DNA from: an uncultured Prevotellaceae bacterium
GTDB lineage: Bacteria; Bacteroidota; Bacteroidia; Bacteroidales; Bacteroidaceae
Length of the DNA: 61,808 nt
Assembly: GCA_900315095.1 (NCBI GenBank)
Contig: OMXS01000017.1
Span: forward strand, 1-61,808
Direction of reading: 5' to 3'
Below the pieces are notes generated by a model, which worked only from the letters and a program-made list of their open reading frames with translations, made no database searches and was not told the DNA's origin. Of this stretch, positions 51,230-59,658 are shown piece by piece (position 1 is the stretch's first letter; each line of letters starts with the position of its first letter). A program made the position numbers and the translations under genes.

Positions 51230-53545
51230 ATGCAGAAGAATTTGGTAATAGTGGAGAGTCCCGCGAAGGCGAAAACAATTGAGAAGTTTTTGGGAAAAGA
51301 CTTTAAGGTAATGTCAAGTTATGGTCATATCCGCGACCTGAAGAAAAAGGAACTGAGCATTGACACGACAACGCTGGAGCCCGACTACGAAATACCTGAA
51401 GAGAAGAAGAAACTGGTTAGCGAACTGAAGAGCAATGCAAAGAAAGCTGAGAAGGTGTGGCTTGCTTCCGATGAGGACCGCGAGGGAGAGGCTATCTCAT
51501 GGCACCTGTGTGAGGTGCTAGGACTTGATGAGCAGAAGACGAACCGCATCGTGTTCCACGAAATCACGAAGCCTGCAATCCTTGCAGCTATTGAAAGTCC
51601 GCGACATCTTGATATGAATTTGGTTAACGCTCAGCAGGCACGTCGTGTTCTCGACCGCCTCGTTGGTTTCTCTCTTTCGCCGCTGCTCTGGCGTAAGGTG
51701 AAGCCGGCATTGTCGGCAGGTCGCGTGCAGAGTGTTGCAGTAAGACTTATAGTAGAACGCGAGCGTGAGATACAGGCGTTCAAGAGTGAGGAATACTTCA
51801 GGGTGAGCGCCATTTTCGGTCATCAGAATGCCGACGGTTCACAGAACGAGGTAAAGGCTGAACTGGACACCCGTTTCAAGACCGTTGAGGAGGTGGAACA
51901 GTTCCTTGAGGTATGCAAAAATGCCGATTTCATCGTTAACGACATACAGAAAAAGCCTGTGCGCCGTATGCCGGCACCGCCATTCACCACGTCAACGCTA
52001 CAGCAGGAAGCCGCAAGAAAACTCGGTTTCACCGTTAGTCAGACAATGATGGTGGCACAACATCTCTATGAGCATGGACTTATAACATACATGCGTACCG
52101 ACTCTGTGAACCTTTCTTCGCTTTGTCTGAACACCAGCAAGGAGGAGATTGTGAAGATGTGGGGCGCAGAATACAGTCATCCGCGTCAGTATCACACCAA
52201 TGCAAAGGGTGCTCAGGAAGCTCACGAGGCAATACGTCCGACATACATGAGCAACCAGGCCATTGAAGGAACGGCACAGGAGCGCCGCCTATACGACCTC
52301 ATCTGGAAGCGCACCGCAGCATCGCAGATGGCTGACGCACAGATAGAGAAGACACAGGTGACCATTGAGGTGAAAGGAACAACTCCGCAGCCTGCCTTCA
52401 TCGCGACAGGTGAGGTTGTGAAGTTCGACGGTTTCCTCAAGGTTTACCGTGAGAGCAACGGTGATGATGACAACAATCAAGAGGAGTTTGCTCACACTCT
52501 GCCTGTAATGACTGTAGGCGAAGCACTTCAGCGCCGTGAGATTGTGGCTACCGAGCGTTTCAGCCAAGGTCCAATGAGATATACTGAAGCTTCGCTGGTG
52601 CATAAGCTTGAGGAGCTGGGCATCGGTCGTCCATCAACATATGCGCCAACAATATCCACAATCCAGCAGCGCGAATATGTGCAAAAGGGTGACAAGAAGG
52701 GCGAGGAGCGCCCATACAGCGTGTTCACGCTGAAAGGTATTAAGGTGACAAAGTCAACGCGCAAGGAGATGGTGGGTAGCGAGAAAGGCAAACTTCTGCC
52801 TACCGATATAGGCATCGTAGTTAACGATTTCCTGCAGAAAAACTTCCCAGGCATCATGGATTATAATTTCACCGCACGCGTAGAACAGGAGTTCGACAAG
52901 ATTGCTGAGGGCGGCGAGGAATGGAAGAAGATGATGAAAGACTTCTACGGCAACTTCGAGCCTACCGTTGAGAAGGCAATGAAGAAGCGCGAGGACCATA
53001 AGGCTGGTGAACGCGAGCTGGGCATCGACCCAAAGAGTAATAAACCAGTGTTTGTGAAGATTGGTCGTTTCGGCCCTGTGGTGCAGATAGGAACTGCTGA
53101 CGACAACGAGAAGCCACGTTTCGCACAGTTGCCCGCAGACAAGAGCATAGAGACTATAACTCTCGACGAGGCACTCGAACTGTTCAAGTTGCCCCGCACC
53201 CTCGGTGAGTATGAGGGCAAGGATGTGATTATAGGTGCAGGCCGTTTCGGTCCGTATGTTCTGCATAACCGTAAGTATGTGTCTATTCCTAAGGACACCG
53301 ACCCTCTCTCGATAACACTCGACGAGGCAGTTGCTCTTATCGGAGCAAAGCGTGATGAGGATGACAAGCGCCATCTGAAGAAGTTCGACGAAGACCCGAA
53401 ACTGGAGGTGATGAACGGTCGTTTCGGTCCTTACATCGCCTACGACGGCAAGAACTACCGTCTGCCGAAGGCTATGCACGCTAAGGCTGCAGAACTGTCG
53501 TTGGAGCAGTGCATGGAGATTGTGAACAAAACGAAAAAGGACTAA
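51230..53545 (+). CDS. topA: DNA topoisomerase I
   Basis: A 771-residue type IA topoisomerase that relaxes negative supercoils. The Toprim domain has E9 (VESPAKAK) and the metal site DEDREGE at 81-87. The active-site tyrosine is Y287 in ITYMRTDS. The domain order is standard: Toprim, two central cap domains, then C-terminal repeats. The C-terminus carries four short Topo-C repeats with the motif GRFGPxV (KIGRFGPVVQI, AGRFGPYVLH, NGRFGPYIAY and relatives) in place of the zinc ribbons found in E. coli. The start was fixed by the promoter. Next gene aroK follows 31 bases later. Confidence 0.97.
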   Translation: MQKNLVIVESPAKAKTIEKFLGKDFKVMSSYGHIRDLKKKELSIDTTTLEPDYEIPEEKKKLVSELKSNAKKAEKVWLASDEDREGEAISWHLCEVLGLDEQKTNRIVFHEITKPAILAAIESPRHLDMNLVNAQQARRVLDRLVGFSLSPLLWRKVKPALSAGRVQSVAVRLIVEREREIQAFKSEEYFRVSAIFGHQNADGSQNEVKAELDTRFKTVEEVEQFLEVCKNADFIVNDIQKKPVRRMPAPPFTTSTLQQEAARKLGFTVSQTMMVAQHLYEHGLITYMRTDSVNLSSLCLNTSKEEIVKMWGAEYSHPRQYHTNAKGAQEAHEAIRPTYMSNQAIEGTAQERRLYDLIWKRTAASQMADAQIEKTQVTIEVKGTTPQPAFIATGEVVKFDGFLKVYRESNGDDDNNQEEFAHTLPVMTVGEALQRREIVATERFSQGPMRYTEASLVHKLEELGIGRPSTYAPTISTIQQREYVQKGDKKGEERPYSVFTLKGIKVTKSTRKEMVGSEKGKLLPTDIGIVVNDFLQKNFPGIMDYNFTARVEQEFDKIAEGGEEWKKMMKDFYGNFEPTVEKAMKKREDHKAGERELGIDPKSNKPVFVKIGRFGPVVQIGTADDNEKPRFAQLPADKSIETITLDEALELFKLPRTLGEYEGKDVIIGAGRFGPYVLHNRKYVSIPKDTDPLSITLDEAVALIGAKRDEDDKRHLKKFDEDPKLEVMNGRFGPYIAYDGKNYRLPKAMHAKAAELSLEQCMEIVNKTKKD

Positions 53546-53576
53546 GCATCCCGAGAAACTAACCTCTTACCCAACG

Positions 53577-54104
53577 ATGAACAGAATAATCCTTATAGGA
53601 TATATGGGAGCCGGCAAGACCACTATCGGCAAGGCGTTGTCAAAGGAACTCGGCATGATGTTCTACGACCTCGACTGGTACATTGAGACGCGCATGCATC
53701 GCACAGTGGCACAAATCTTTGCCGAGAAAGGTGAGGAAGGATTCCGCAAGATAGAGCACAACATGCTACATGAGGTGGCTGAATTCGAGAATGTCATCAT
53801 CAGTTGCGGCGGCGGCACACCCTGTTTCTTCGACAATATGGATTATCTGAACGGGCAGGGAGAGACTGTTTACCTGAAGGCTCGTCCCGAAGTGCTCTGC
53901 AGCCATCTAAAGATGGGCAAGATTGAGCGTCCGCTCATCAAGGGAAAGAGCCCCGAAGAGCTGCAGCAGTTTATCGTTGAACAACTGGAGAAGCGCGAAC
54001 CTTATTATAATAAGGCAAAGCATCATCTTGATGTCTCGCTGATGGACAACTACGAGAAGATAAAAATCAGCGTTGATGAAGTGAAGAAATTGCTTGGGCG
54101 GTAA
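53577..54104 (+). CDS. aroK: Shikimate kinase
   Basis: A 175-residue enzyme that phosphorylates shikimate at the 3-hydroxyl with ATP in the pathway to chorismate. Walker A motif is GYMGAGKTT (8-16), the shikimate-binding DLDW is at 31-34, and SCGGGTPCF around 79-87 is the second substrate motif. An arginine helix in KIERPLIKGK follows. Length is usual. Lies between topA and speA on one strand. Confidence 0.95.
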   Translation: MNRIILIGYMGAGKTTIGKALSKELGMMFYDLDWYIETRMHRTVAQIFAEKGEEGFRKIEHNMLHEVAEFENVIISCGGGTPCFFDNMDYLNGQGETVYLKARPEVLCSHLKMGKIERPLIKGKSPEELQQFIVEQLEKREPYYNKAKHHLDVSLMDNYEKIKISVDEVKKLLGR

Positions 54105-54132
54105 AACTTGTAAACTAAAAATACAACAATAA

Positions 54133-56025
54133 ATGAAAAAATGGACGATTGAGGATTCTAAGGAACTGTACAACATCAATGGATGGGGCACTTCCTATTT
54201 CGGAATCAATGAAGAAGGAAACGTGTTTGTGACCCCCTGTAAGAACGAGGTGCAAATCGACCTCCGGGAAGTGATGGACGAACTGTCGCTGCGCGATGTA
54301 CAGTCGCCTGTCTTACTACGATTCCCCGACATCCTCGACAACCGCATCGAGAAAACATGGAGCTGCTTCAAGAAAGCCTCCAAGGAGTACGACTACAAGG
54401 GCGAGAACTATGTGGTCTATCCCATAAAGGTGAATCAGATGCAGCCTGTGGTGGAGGAGATAATCTCTCACGGACGGAAGTTCAACCTGGGACTTGAGGC
54501 AGGATCCAAGCCCGAGCTTCATGCTGTGATTGCTATGCAGTGCCAGAGCGACTCTATCATTATCTGCAACGGCTACAAAGACCAAAGCTATATCGAGCTG
54601 GCCCTGTTGGCTCAGAAGATGGGAAAGCAGATCTTCATCGTTGTGGAAAAGATGAATGAGCTGGAACTCATCGCCAAAGTAGCAAAGAAACTCGATGTGC
54701 GTCCAAATATAGGTATCCGCATAAAATTGGCTAGTAGCGGTAGTGGAAAATGGGAGGAAAGCGGCGGCGATGCCTCGAAGTTCGGTCTGACAAGTGCCCA
54801 ATTGCTGGAAGCGCTTGAACTCCTCGACAAGAAGAACATGCGCGACTGTCTGCGACTCATCCATTTCCATATCGGTTCGCAGATTACGAAGATACGCCGC
54901 ATTCAGACGGCTCTTCGTGAGGCTTCGCAGTTCTATATCCAATTGCATAAGATGGGGTATAACGTGGACTTCGTGGACTGCGGTGGCGGACTCGGTGTTG
55001 ACTACGACGGAACGCGCTCACCTTCAAGCGAGAGTTCTGTAAACTATTCTATCCAGGAATATGTCAACGACTGTATCTATACCTTCGTGGAAGCTGCCAA
55101 CAAGAATGAACTTCCTCATCCTAATATCATTACGGAAAGCGGACGTTCGCTGGCTGCACACCACTCTGTGCTGGTCATCGACGTACTTGAAACAGCCTCG
55201 CTTCCAGAGATGCCTGAGGAGTTTGAGCCGGATGAGAACTCTCATCAGCTTGTGAAAGACCTCTATGATATATGGGATAATCTCTCACCCCGCAATGTGC
55301 TTGAAGACTGGCACGATGCCGAACAAATCAGGGAAGAGGTGCTCGACCTGTTCGCACACGGCATCGTGGACCTGAAGACACGTGCAGAGATTGAAGCCAT
55401 GTACTGGAGCGTTTGTCATGAAATCAATGCGCTGGCCAAGAACCTGAAGCATATCCCTGAGGAACTGATGAATATCGACAAACTGTTAGCAGACAAGTAC
55501 TTCTGTAACTTCTCGCTGTTCCAGAGTCTGAGCGACTCGTGGGCCATCGACCAGCTCTTCCCCATCCTTCCCTTACAGCGTCTGAACGAGCGCCCCACAC
55601 GCAACGCCACCTTGCAAGACATTACCTGCGACTCCGATGGAAAGATAGCGAACTTCGTCACCAACCGTAATAACTCACACTCGCTGCCCGTTCATGCCCT
55701 GAAGAAGAACGAGCCTTACTATCTAGGTGTATTCCTTGTAGGAGCCTATCAAGAGATTCTTGGCGACATGCACAACCTGTTCGGCGACACCACAGCAGTA
55801 CATATCTCTGTCAAGGATGGCAGTTATCATATCGATCAGATTATCGACGGTGAGACCGTTGCAGAGGTTTTGGAATATGTGCAGTATGCACCTAAGAAGC
55901 TTGTGCGCCAGTTGGAAATATGGGTGGCCAAGAGTGTCAAGCAGGGTAAGATCTCTCTCGAAGAGGGTAAGGAGTTCCTCAGCAACTATCGCTCAGGACT
56001 TTACGGCTACACTTATCTGGAATAA
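54133..56025 (+). CDS. speA: Biosynthetic arginine decarboxylase
   Basis: A 630-residue PLP enzyme making agmatine from arginine, the first step to putrescine and spermidine in many bacteria. K99 in VVYPIKVNQ is the cofactor lysine. The barrel region has RLIHFHIGSQITKIRR and VDCGGGLGVDYDG, and the second substrate site is ITESGRSLAAHHS. Length fits the long SpeA type. The start codon follows aroK by 28 bases, and argB begins 46 bases after, giving an arginine/polyamine-linked cluster. Confidence 0.96.
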   Translation: MKKWTIEDSKELYNINGWGTSYFGINEEGNVFVTPCKNEVQIDLREVMDELSLRDVQSPVLLRFPDILDNRIEKTWSCFKKASKEYDYKGENYVVYPIKVNQMQPVVEEIISHGRKFNLGLEAGSKPELHAVIAMQCQSDSIIICNGYKDQSYIELALLAQKMGKQIFIVVEKMNELELIAKVAKKLDVRPNIGIRIKLASSGSGKWEESGGDASKFGLTSAQLLEALELLDKKNMRDCLRLIHFHIGSQITKIRRIQTALREASQFYIQLHKMGYNVDFVDCGGGLGVDYDGTRSPSSESSVNYSIQEYVNDCIYTFVEAANKNELPHPNIITESGRSLAAHHSVLVIDVLETASLPEMPEEFEPDENSHQLVKDLYDIWDNLSPRNVLEDWHDAEQIREEVLDLFAHGIVDLKTRAEIEAMYWSVCHEINALAKNLKHIPEELMNIDKLLADKYFCNFSLFQSLSDSWAIDQLFPILPLQRLNERPTRNATLQDITCDSDGKIANFVTNRNNSHSLPVHALKKNEPYYLGVFLVGAYQEILGDMHNLFGDTTAVHISVKDGSYHIDQIIDGETVAEVLEYVQYAPKKLVRQLEIWVAKSVKQGKISLEEGKEFLSNYRSGLYGYTYLE

Positions 56026-56071
56026 TATAAGTGATGCTTATTGCCGATATAAAATATTGAAAGAAGATATA

Positions 56072-56851
56072 ATGCAGAAAACGGGACTTACAATAGTAAA
56101 GGTAGGCGGGGCAATCGTTGAGGATGAGGCCCAGCTGGCGCAACTCTTACAAGACTTCTCCGCAATAGAAGGACCTAAGGTTCTTGTGCATGGTGGAGGA
56201 CGCCGTGCTACGGCAGTTGCCTCAAAGCTGGGCATTGAGAGTCAGATGGTGAAAGGGCGCCGCATAACCGATGCGCAGATGCTTGAGGTGGTGACAATGG
56301 TCTACGGAGGACTTGTGAACAAAAACCTTGTGGCACGTCTGCAGGCGCTCGGCATCAACGCCTTAGGACTTACGGGAGCCGACATCAACTGCCTGCTTTC
56401 CCGCAAGCGCCCAATAAAAGATGGCATCGACTATGGTTTCGTGGGCGATGTGGAACGTGCCGACGGCAAGGCGCTCTCTGCGCTTATTGAGCAGGGCATA
56501 ACGCCCATTATGGCACCGCTGACACACGACGGCAAGGGCAACATTTTGAACACCAATGCCGATACTATAGCGGCAGAGACTGCAAAGGCACTGGCACCCT
56601 TCTATGATGTAACTCTCATCTATTGTTTTGAGAAAAGCGGTGTGCTTGCTAATCCCGATGACGACAGTTCTGTGATACCGCTTATCACACATGCAGACTT
56701 CGACCGCCTTGTTGCCGATGGTACTGTTGCAGGCGGTATGATACCCAAGATACAGAACGCCCTCTCGGCTATCGATGCAGGCGTTGCCCGCGTGATAATA
56801 ACAAAGGCAACAGCAATCGACGGCAAGAGTGGAACGGTCATTCAAAGTTAG
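56072..56851 (+). CDS. argB: Acetylglutamate kinase
   Basis: A 259-residue amino-acid kinase that phosphorylates N-acetylglutamate, the second step of arginine synthesis. Motifs: VKVGGAIVED at the N-terminus, the phosphate-binding VHGGGRRAT, VNKNLVARLQALGINALGLTGAD and NTNADTIAAETA. Length and content are normal for non-feedback-regulated forms; there is no N-terminal regulatory helix. The frame runs on upstream into speA, but the methionine at 56072 is chosen since it gives the family N-terminus. In Bacteroidales an acetyl- or succinyl-variant is used in the pathway; I cannot tell which from sequence alone. A terminator follows. Confidence 0.94.
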   Translation: MQKTGLTIVKVGGAIVEDEAQLAQLLQDFSAIEGPKVLVHGGGRRATAVASKLGIESQMVKGRRITDAQMLEVVTMVYGGLVNKNLVARLQALGINALGLTGADINCLLSRKRPIKDGIDYGFVGDVERADGKALSALIEQGITPIMAPLTHDGKGNILNTNADTIAAETAKALAPFYDVTLIYCFEKSGVLANPDDDSSVIPLITHADFDRLVADGTVAGGMIPKIQNALSAIDAGVARVIITKATAIDGKSGTVIQS

Positions 56852-56872
56852 GAAACAATCAAATTACTATAG

Positions 56873-56898
56873 GGGCGTACCCAGTGTGCGCCCTTTTT
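56873..56898 (+). terminator. argB terminator
   Basis: GGGCGTAC (56873-56880) pairs with GTGCGCCC (56886-56893), one G-U pair, with a 5-base loop and five T residues after. The stem is the same word that forms the long repeat at 58227-58349. Confidence 0.85.
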
Positions 56899-56952
56899 CC
56901 TTAACTTTATTGCTCCTTAAATATAAAAAAACACTTTTTTTTGAGTTTCTTT

Positions 56953-56981
56953 GTAACTTTCCCCCATAGTTAATCGTCGTC
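56953..56981 (+). promoter_or_regulatory. Predicted ECF-type autogenous promoter
   Basis: GTAAC at 56953-56957, a spacer of 17 bases, then CGTC twice (56975-56978 and 56978-56981). This -35/-10 pair resembles ECF sigma promoters and lacks the housekeeping TAnnTTTG element. Confidence 0.55.
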
Positions 56982-56995
56982 AATATAGAGAGAAG

Positions 56996-57508
56996 ATGAA
57001 AAATATCAGTTTCCGTAACGATGTATTGCCGTTGAAAGACGTGCTCTACCGCCTTGCGTTGAGAATAACTCTCAACCATGAAGAGGCACAAGACATCGTG
57101 CAGGACACACTGATTAAGGTCTGGAACAAACGTGACGACTGGCAATCACTCGACAACATTGAGGCCTTCAGCATGACAATATGCCGCAACCTCGCGCTTG
57201 ACGCGCTGAAAAAGAAAGGCAACAATAACGAAAGTATCGAGAAAGAACAGATTGACACACCTGACCGAGCATCTAATCCACATGAGCTAATGATACAGAA
57301 AGACCGAATAGAAATGGTCAGAAGGCTCGTGGATCAACTCCCGGAGAAACAGCGCAGTTGCATGCAACTGCGCGACTTCGAGGGAAAAGCATACAAAGAC
57401 ATCGCCCAGATACTTGGAATCACCGAAGAGCAAGTGAAAGTAAACATCTTCAGGGCGCGTCAGACAATTAAACAACAGTTTAGCAAAGCAGACAATTATG
57501 GACTATAA
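56996..57508 (+). CDS. ECF-type RNA polymerase sigma factor
   Basis: A 170-residue ECF sigma factor. Region 2 covers RLALRITLNHEEAQDIVQDTLIKVWNKR (in parts: LNHEEAQDIVQDTLIKVW) and AFSMTICRNLALD; region 4 covers LPEKQRSCMQLRDFEGKAYKDIAQ with the helix-turn-helix ILGITEEQVKVNIFRARQTI. No region 3, as usual. It overlaps the next gene by 11 bases, a translationally coupled sigma/anti-sigma pair, and its own promoter looks ECF-type, so autoregulation is likely. The regulon is not visible. Confidence 0.95.
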   Translation: MKNISFRNDVLPLKDVLYRLALRITLNHEEAQDIVQDTLIKVWNKRDDWQSLDNIEAFSMTICRNLALDALKKKGNNNESIEKEQIDTPDRASNPHELMIQKDRIEMVRRLVDQLPEKQRSCMQLRDFEGKAYKDIAQILGITEEQVKVNIFRARQTIKQQFSKADNYGL

Positions 57509-57974
57509 ATATATCGAACAACTACTTGAGCGCTACTGGCAGGCAGAGACAACGCTCGAAGAAGAGGAGATTCTCAGAACCTTCTTCTGCCAGAAAGACC
57601 TCCCCGCAGAGATGCAGCAGTATGCTCCGCTCTTTGCTTACGAGAGGGAGGAGACGCGCAACGACCGTCTCGGCGACGACTTCGACGAGCGCATGCTCGA
57701 GATGGTTGGCGAGCAGATACCGGTGAAGGCACGCACCATAAGCCTCACGCAGCGACTCATGCCGATGTTCAAGGCAGCAGCAGTGGTGGCGATATTCCTT
57801 ACACTTGGCAACGCAGCACAGGTGGCGTTCAGCGACGGCGACAGCCAGCAGCCCGCCAATGTGTCAGGCATCACAAAGCCTACAGAAGGTCCATCAATGG
57901 CAAAGGCAGACTCCATACGCCTCGACTCCATCAAGAAGGTGCAGCAGGAAGTCTCCTCGGTCATCATCAAATGA
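57498..57974 (+). CDS. Probable anti-sigma factor (single-pass membrane protein)
   Basis: A 158-residue protein. The N-terminus YIEQLLERYWQAETTLEEEEIL resembles the zinc-less anti-sigma domain of Bacteroidota, which binds sigma. One membrane helix (KAAAVVAIFLTLGNAAQVAF, about 93-112) follows, then a short periplasmic tail rich in serine and lysine. Overlap with the ECF gene by 11 bases supports the pairing. Its signal is unknown. Such genes are sometimes annotated with wrong enzyme names. Confidence 0.8.
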   Translation: MDYKYIEQLLERYWQAETTLEEEEILRTFFCQKDLPAEMQQYAPLFAYEREETRNDRLGDDFDERMLEMVGEQIPVKARTISLTQRLMPMFKAAAVVAIFLTLGNAAQVAFSDGDSQQPANVSGITKPTEGPSMAKADSIRLDSIKKVQQEVSSVIIK

Positions 57975-58083
57975 GATAATTTTCTATGCTTTCTCTATAA
58001 AATAATCATGTTTAAGTAAAACAACACGAAACTGTGAAGTTTCATTCTCTCAAATTTTTCATAACATACTAAAGTAAGAAAGA

Positions 58084-58123
58084 GAGGCATCGTTCGTGCG
58101 GAACGGTGCCTCATTTGTTTTTG
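58084..58123 (+). terminator. Terminator of the ECF sigma/anti-sigma operon
   Basis: GAGGCATCGTTC (58084-58095) and GAACGGTGCCTC (58101-58112), one G-U pair, followed by ATTTGTTTTT. A small hairpin GAAACT-GTGA-AGTTTC lies upstream near 58029-58044. Confidence 0.8.
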
Positions 58124-58226
58124 CCCCTGCATGGAGGCTCTACGGACTTTTTAGACATAAAGACATATTATTATTGGACAAAAAGACATAAAGGACATGT
58201 TATTTCTGCATGCCGCCATTTAAAAT

Positions 58227-58349
58227 TGTAGGGGCGTACCTCCGTGTGCGCTCGCCAGCATTCACAGCATAGTTGTCATCAGAAATATAAACACGACAAC
58301 ACATTCCGCCTGATGGCGGTTCGGGCGCACACGGAGGTACGCCCCTACA
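58227..58349. repeat. Perfect 25-bp inverted repeat with GGGGCGTACCTCCGTGTGC core
   Basis: Left arm 58227-58251 and right arm 58325-58349 are exact complements of 25 bases around 73 bases. The arm has the same stem sequence as the argB terminator (GGGGCGTAC.../...GTGCGCCC). Palindromic repeats of this word are frequent in gut bacterial genomes, in my recollection. Confidence 0.9.
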
Positions 58350-58394
58350 TGTGGCTGACTTTTAGTTTGCAATAAGCCATATAACACTTGGAGT

Positions 58395-58530
58395 CTTTGT
58401 CAGGAGATATTCCTGAGCATGTCAGGTGTATCTCCTGAGGATGTCAGATATATACAAGTGAGGTGGTCAGGAAGCACAAGTGAGGGAGTGATTAGGCCCT
58501 AATCACTTCCTCAAAAGGCACAAGTGGCAT
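58395..58530 (+). repeat. Dispersed repeat shared with 11529-11625
   Basis: Shares TCAGATATATACAAGTGAGG, CCTGAGGATGTCAG and AAAAGGCACAAGTG with the earlier copy, here with an extra insertion containing TGATTAGGCCCTAATCA. The spacer 58531-58702 is AT-rich with nothing recognisable. Confidence 0.75.
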
Positions 58531-58702
58531 TACTGGAAGTTGTTTTCGCCTGCGTGAAATTGGGTGAAAGTGAGTGAAATTGCACCTTCACACGCAATTC
58601 CTTGTATTCCAAAACGTTACAACGAATGTGAAGTTGTGAAATTGATTTTCGCTTTTTAAAAGTCAGAAAATGTATTATCGGTATGCTTTATCTCTCCACT
58701 CG

Positions 58703-58765
58703 TAGGAGGTGACGTGTCCCACGTCACAATCCCTCATTTCGTGACGTGAGACATGTCACCTCCTA
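58703..58765. repeat. 25-bp inverted repeat with GTGACGTG core
   Basis: TAGGAGGTGACGTGTCCCAC at the left (58703-58727) faces its complement at 58741-58765 with two mismatches and a 13-base loop. It sits just before the left direct repeat of the toxin island. A leftward -7 element (TAAATTTG, near 58777) would transcribe straight into it. Confidence 0.85.
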
Positions 58766-58772
58766 TTTGGAT

Positions 58773-58863
58773 GCTGCAAATTTAATTGCATCCTTTAATG
58801 TTTTTTTTCACAAGGCTATACTTTTTATCCGCAAATTGCCGTAAATGGGACGTAAATGTATGG
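58773..58863 (+). repeat. Direct repeat, left copy, at the edge of the toxin island
   Basis: Starts with GATGCTGCAAA, continues with TTTTTTTTCACA and ends in ATCCGCAAATTGCCGTAAAT then GGGACGTAAATG. The same order and near-identical wording occurs at 60939-61059; the last 35 bases differ at a single position. Confidence 0.85.
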
Positions 58864-58883
58864 GCTAGTCCTTGGGACAATTA

Positions 58884-59357
58884 TTACGAGCCTGTGTATC
58901 GTCGTTCATATCTTTTATCCATCTTGAGTTTGATATTCCTCTTCTTGCATTCCCGATTAAAGTCAGATTCTGTCATCGGACCAAACACTTTACAGTCCTT
59001 CTTGCGGATAATCCAATAGCAGTCTCGTATTTTAAGCATACTGTCCAATAGCACTTCAAGACTATCTACCTCATGCTGATATTGCATCGTGGAATCAGAA
59101 AAATATTTATAGATATCAATACGGCATCTCCTAAAACTATCACTATCTGGCATCTGGTATGCTATGATATGGCTCTTGTCATAGTCTTCATTTAATACTT
59201 GGTCAGGTATTAAGATTTCTAAAGCGTGACTCTCCTTATCTTTTTCTCTCGCAATAAAAATATCTTCTATTAATACGTAGGAATCACCTAAACTCATGTA
59301 ATCGACATGACAACTACACAAAAGCATCGCCACAAATATGTATAAGAATTTTCTCAT
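58884..59357 (-). CDS. Putative immunity lipoprotein
   Basis: A 157-residue lipoprotein; the start at 59357 gives MRKFLYIFVAMLLCSC with a lipobox, and the following VDYMSLGDSYVLIED, KSHIIAYQ, DCYWIIRKKDCKVFGP and MTESDFNREC blocks are those I associate with single-domain immunity lipoproteins found behind Rhs-type toxins in Bacteroidales. It would protect the producer at the membrane or in the periplasm. It follows the toxin tail fragment (59381-59611) by 23 bases. Family naming is from memory and the exact toxin partner is uncertain, since that partner is incomplete here. Confidence 0.65.
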   Translation of the reverse strand: MRKFLYIFVAMLLCSCHVDYMSLGDSYVLIEDIFIAREKDKESHALEILIPDQVLNEDYDKSHIIAYQMPDSDSFRRCRIDIYKYFSDSTMQYQHEVDSLEVLLDSMLKIRDCYWIIRKKDCKVFGPMTESDFNRECKKRNIKLKMDKRYERRYTGS

Positions 59358-59380
59358 ATGACTATTAATAATTAATGTTT

Positions 59381-59611
59381 TTAACGTAATGGGCAAAAAT
59401 ATGGTGAGGGATAATATTGATAAGGGTTCATGTAACGATAAGGGTCGTAATGAATAGTGTTAACCCCTCTTATAGAATTTCCTAACTTGGGATTTCCCAC
59501 ACCACCATAATAATCCATAAGTTGCTGTTCACGCCCTCTTATCGCTCCGTAACCATGAGTACCTTGAATCCACACATCTATTTTGGGTGAGCCGTATCCT
59601 TTATTTTTCAT
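59381..59611 (-). pseudogene. C-terminal fragment of a polymorphic toxin
   Basis: A 76-residue frame: KGYGSPKIDVWIQGTHGYGAIRGREQQLMDYYGG then GNPKLGNSIRGV. In complete Rhs/WapA-type toxins the segment RGREQQLxDYxGG...GNxIRGV comes just before the last residues of the toxin domain. Here nothing upstream continues into a larger protein, so it is a displaced toxin end, kept with its immunity gene. The start codon shown may not be used. Confidence 0.6.
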
Positions 59612-59658
59612 GTGATGTGAATAAAAAGTTTCTTAATCACCTGATTTTACATAATTAG

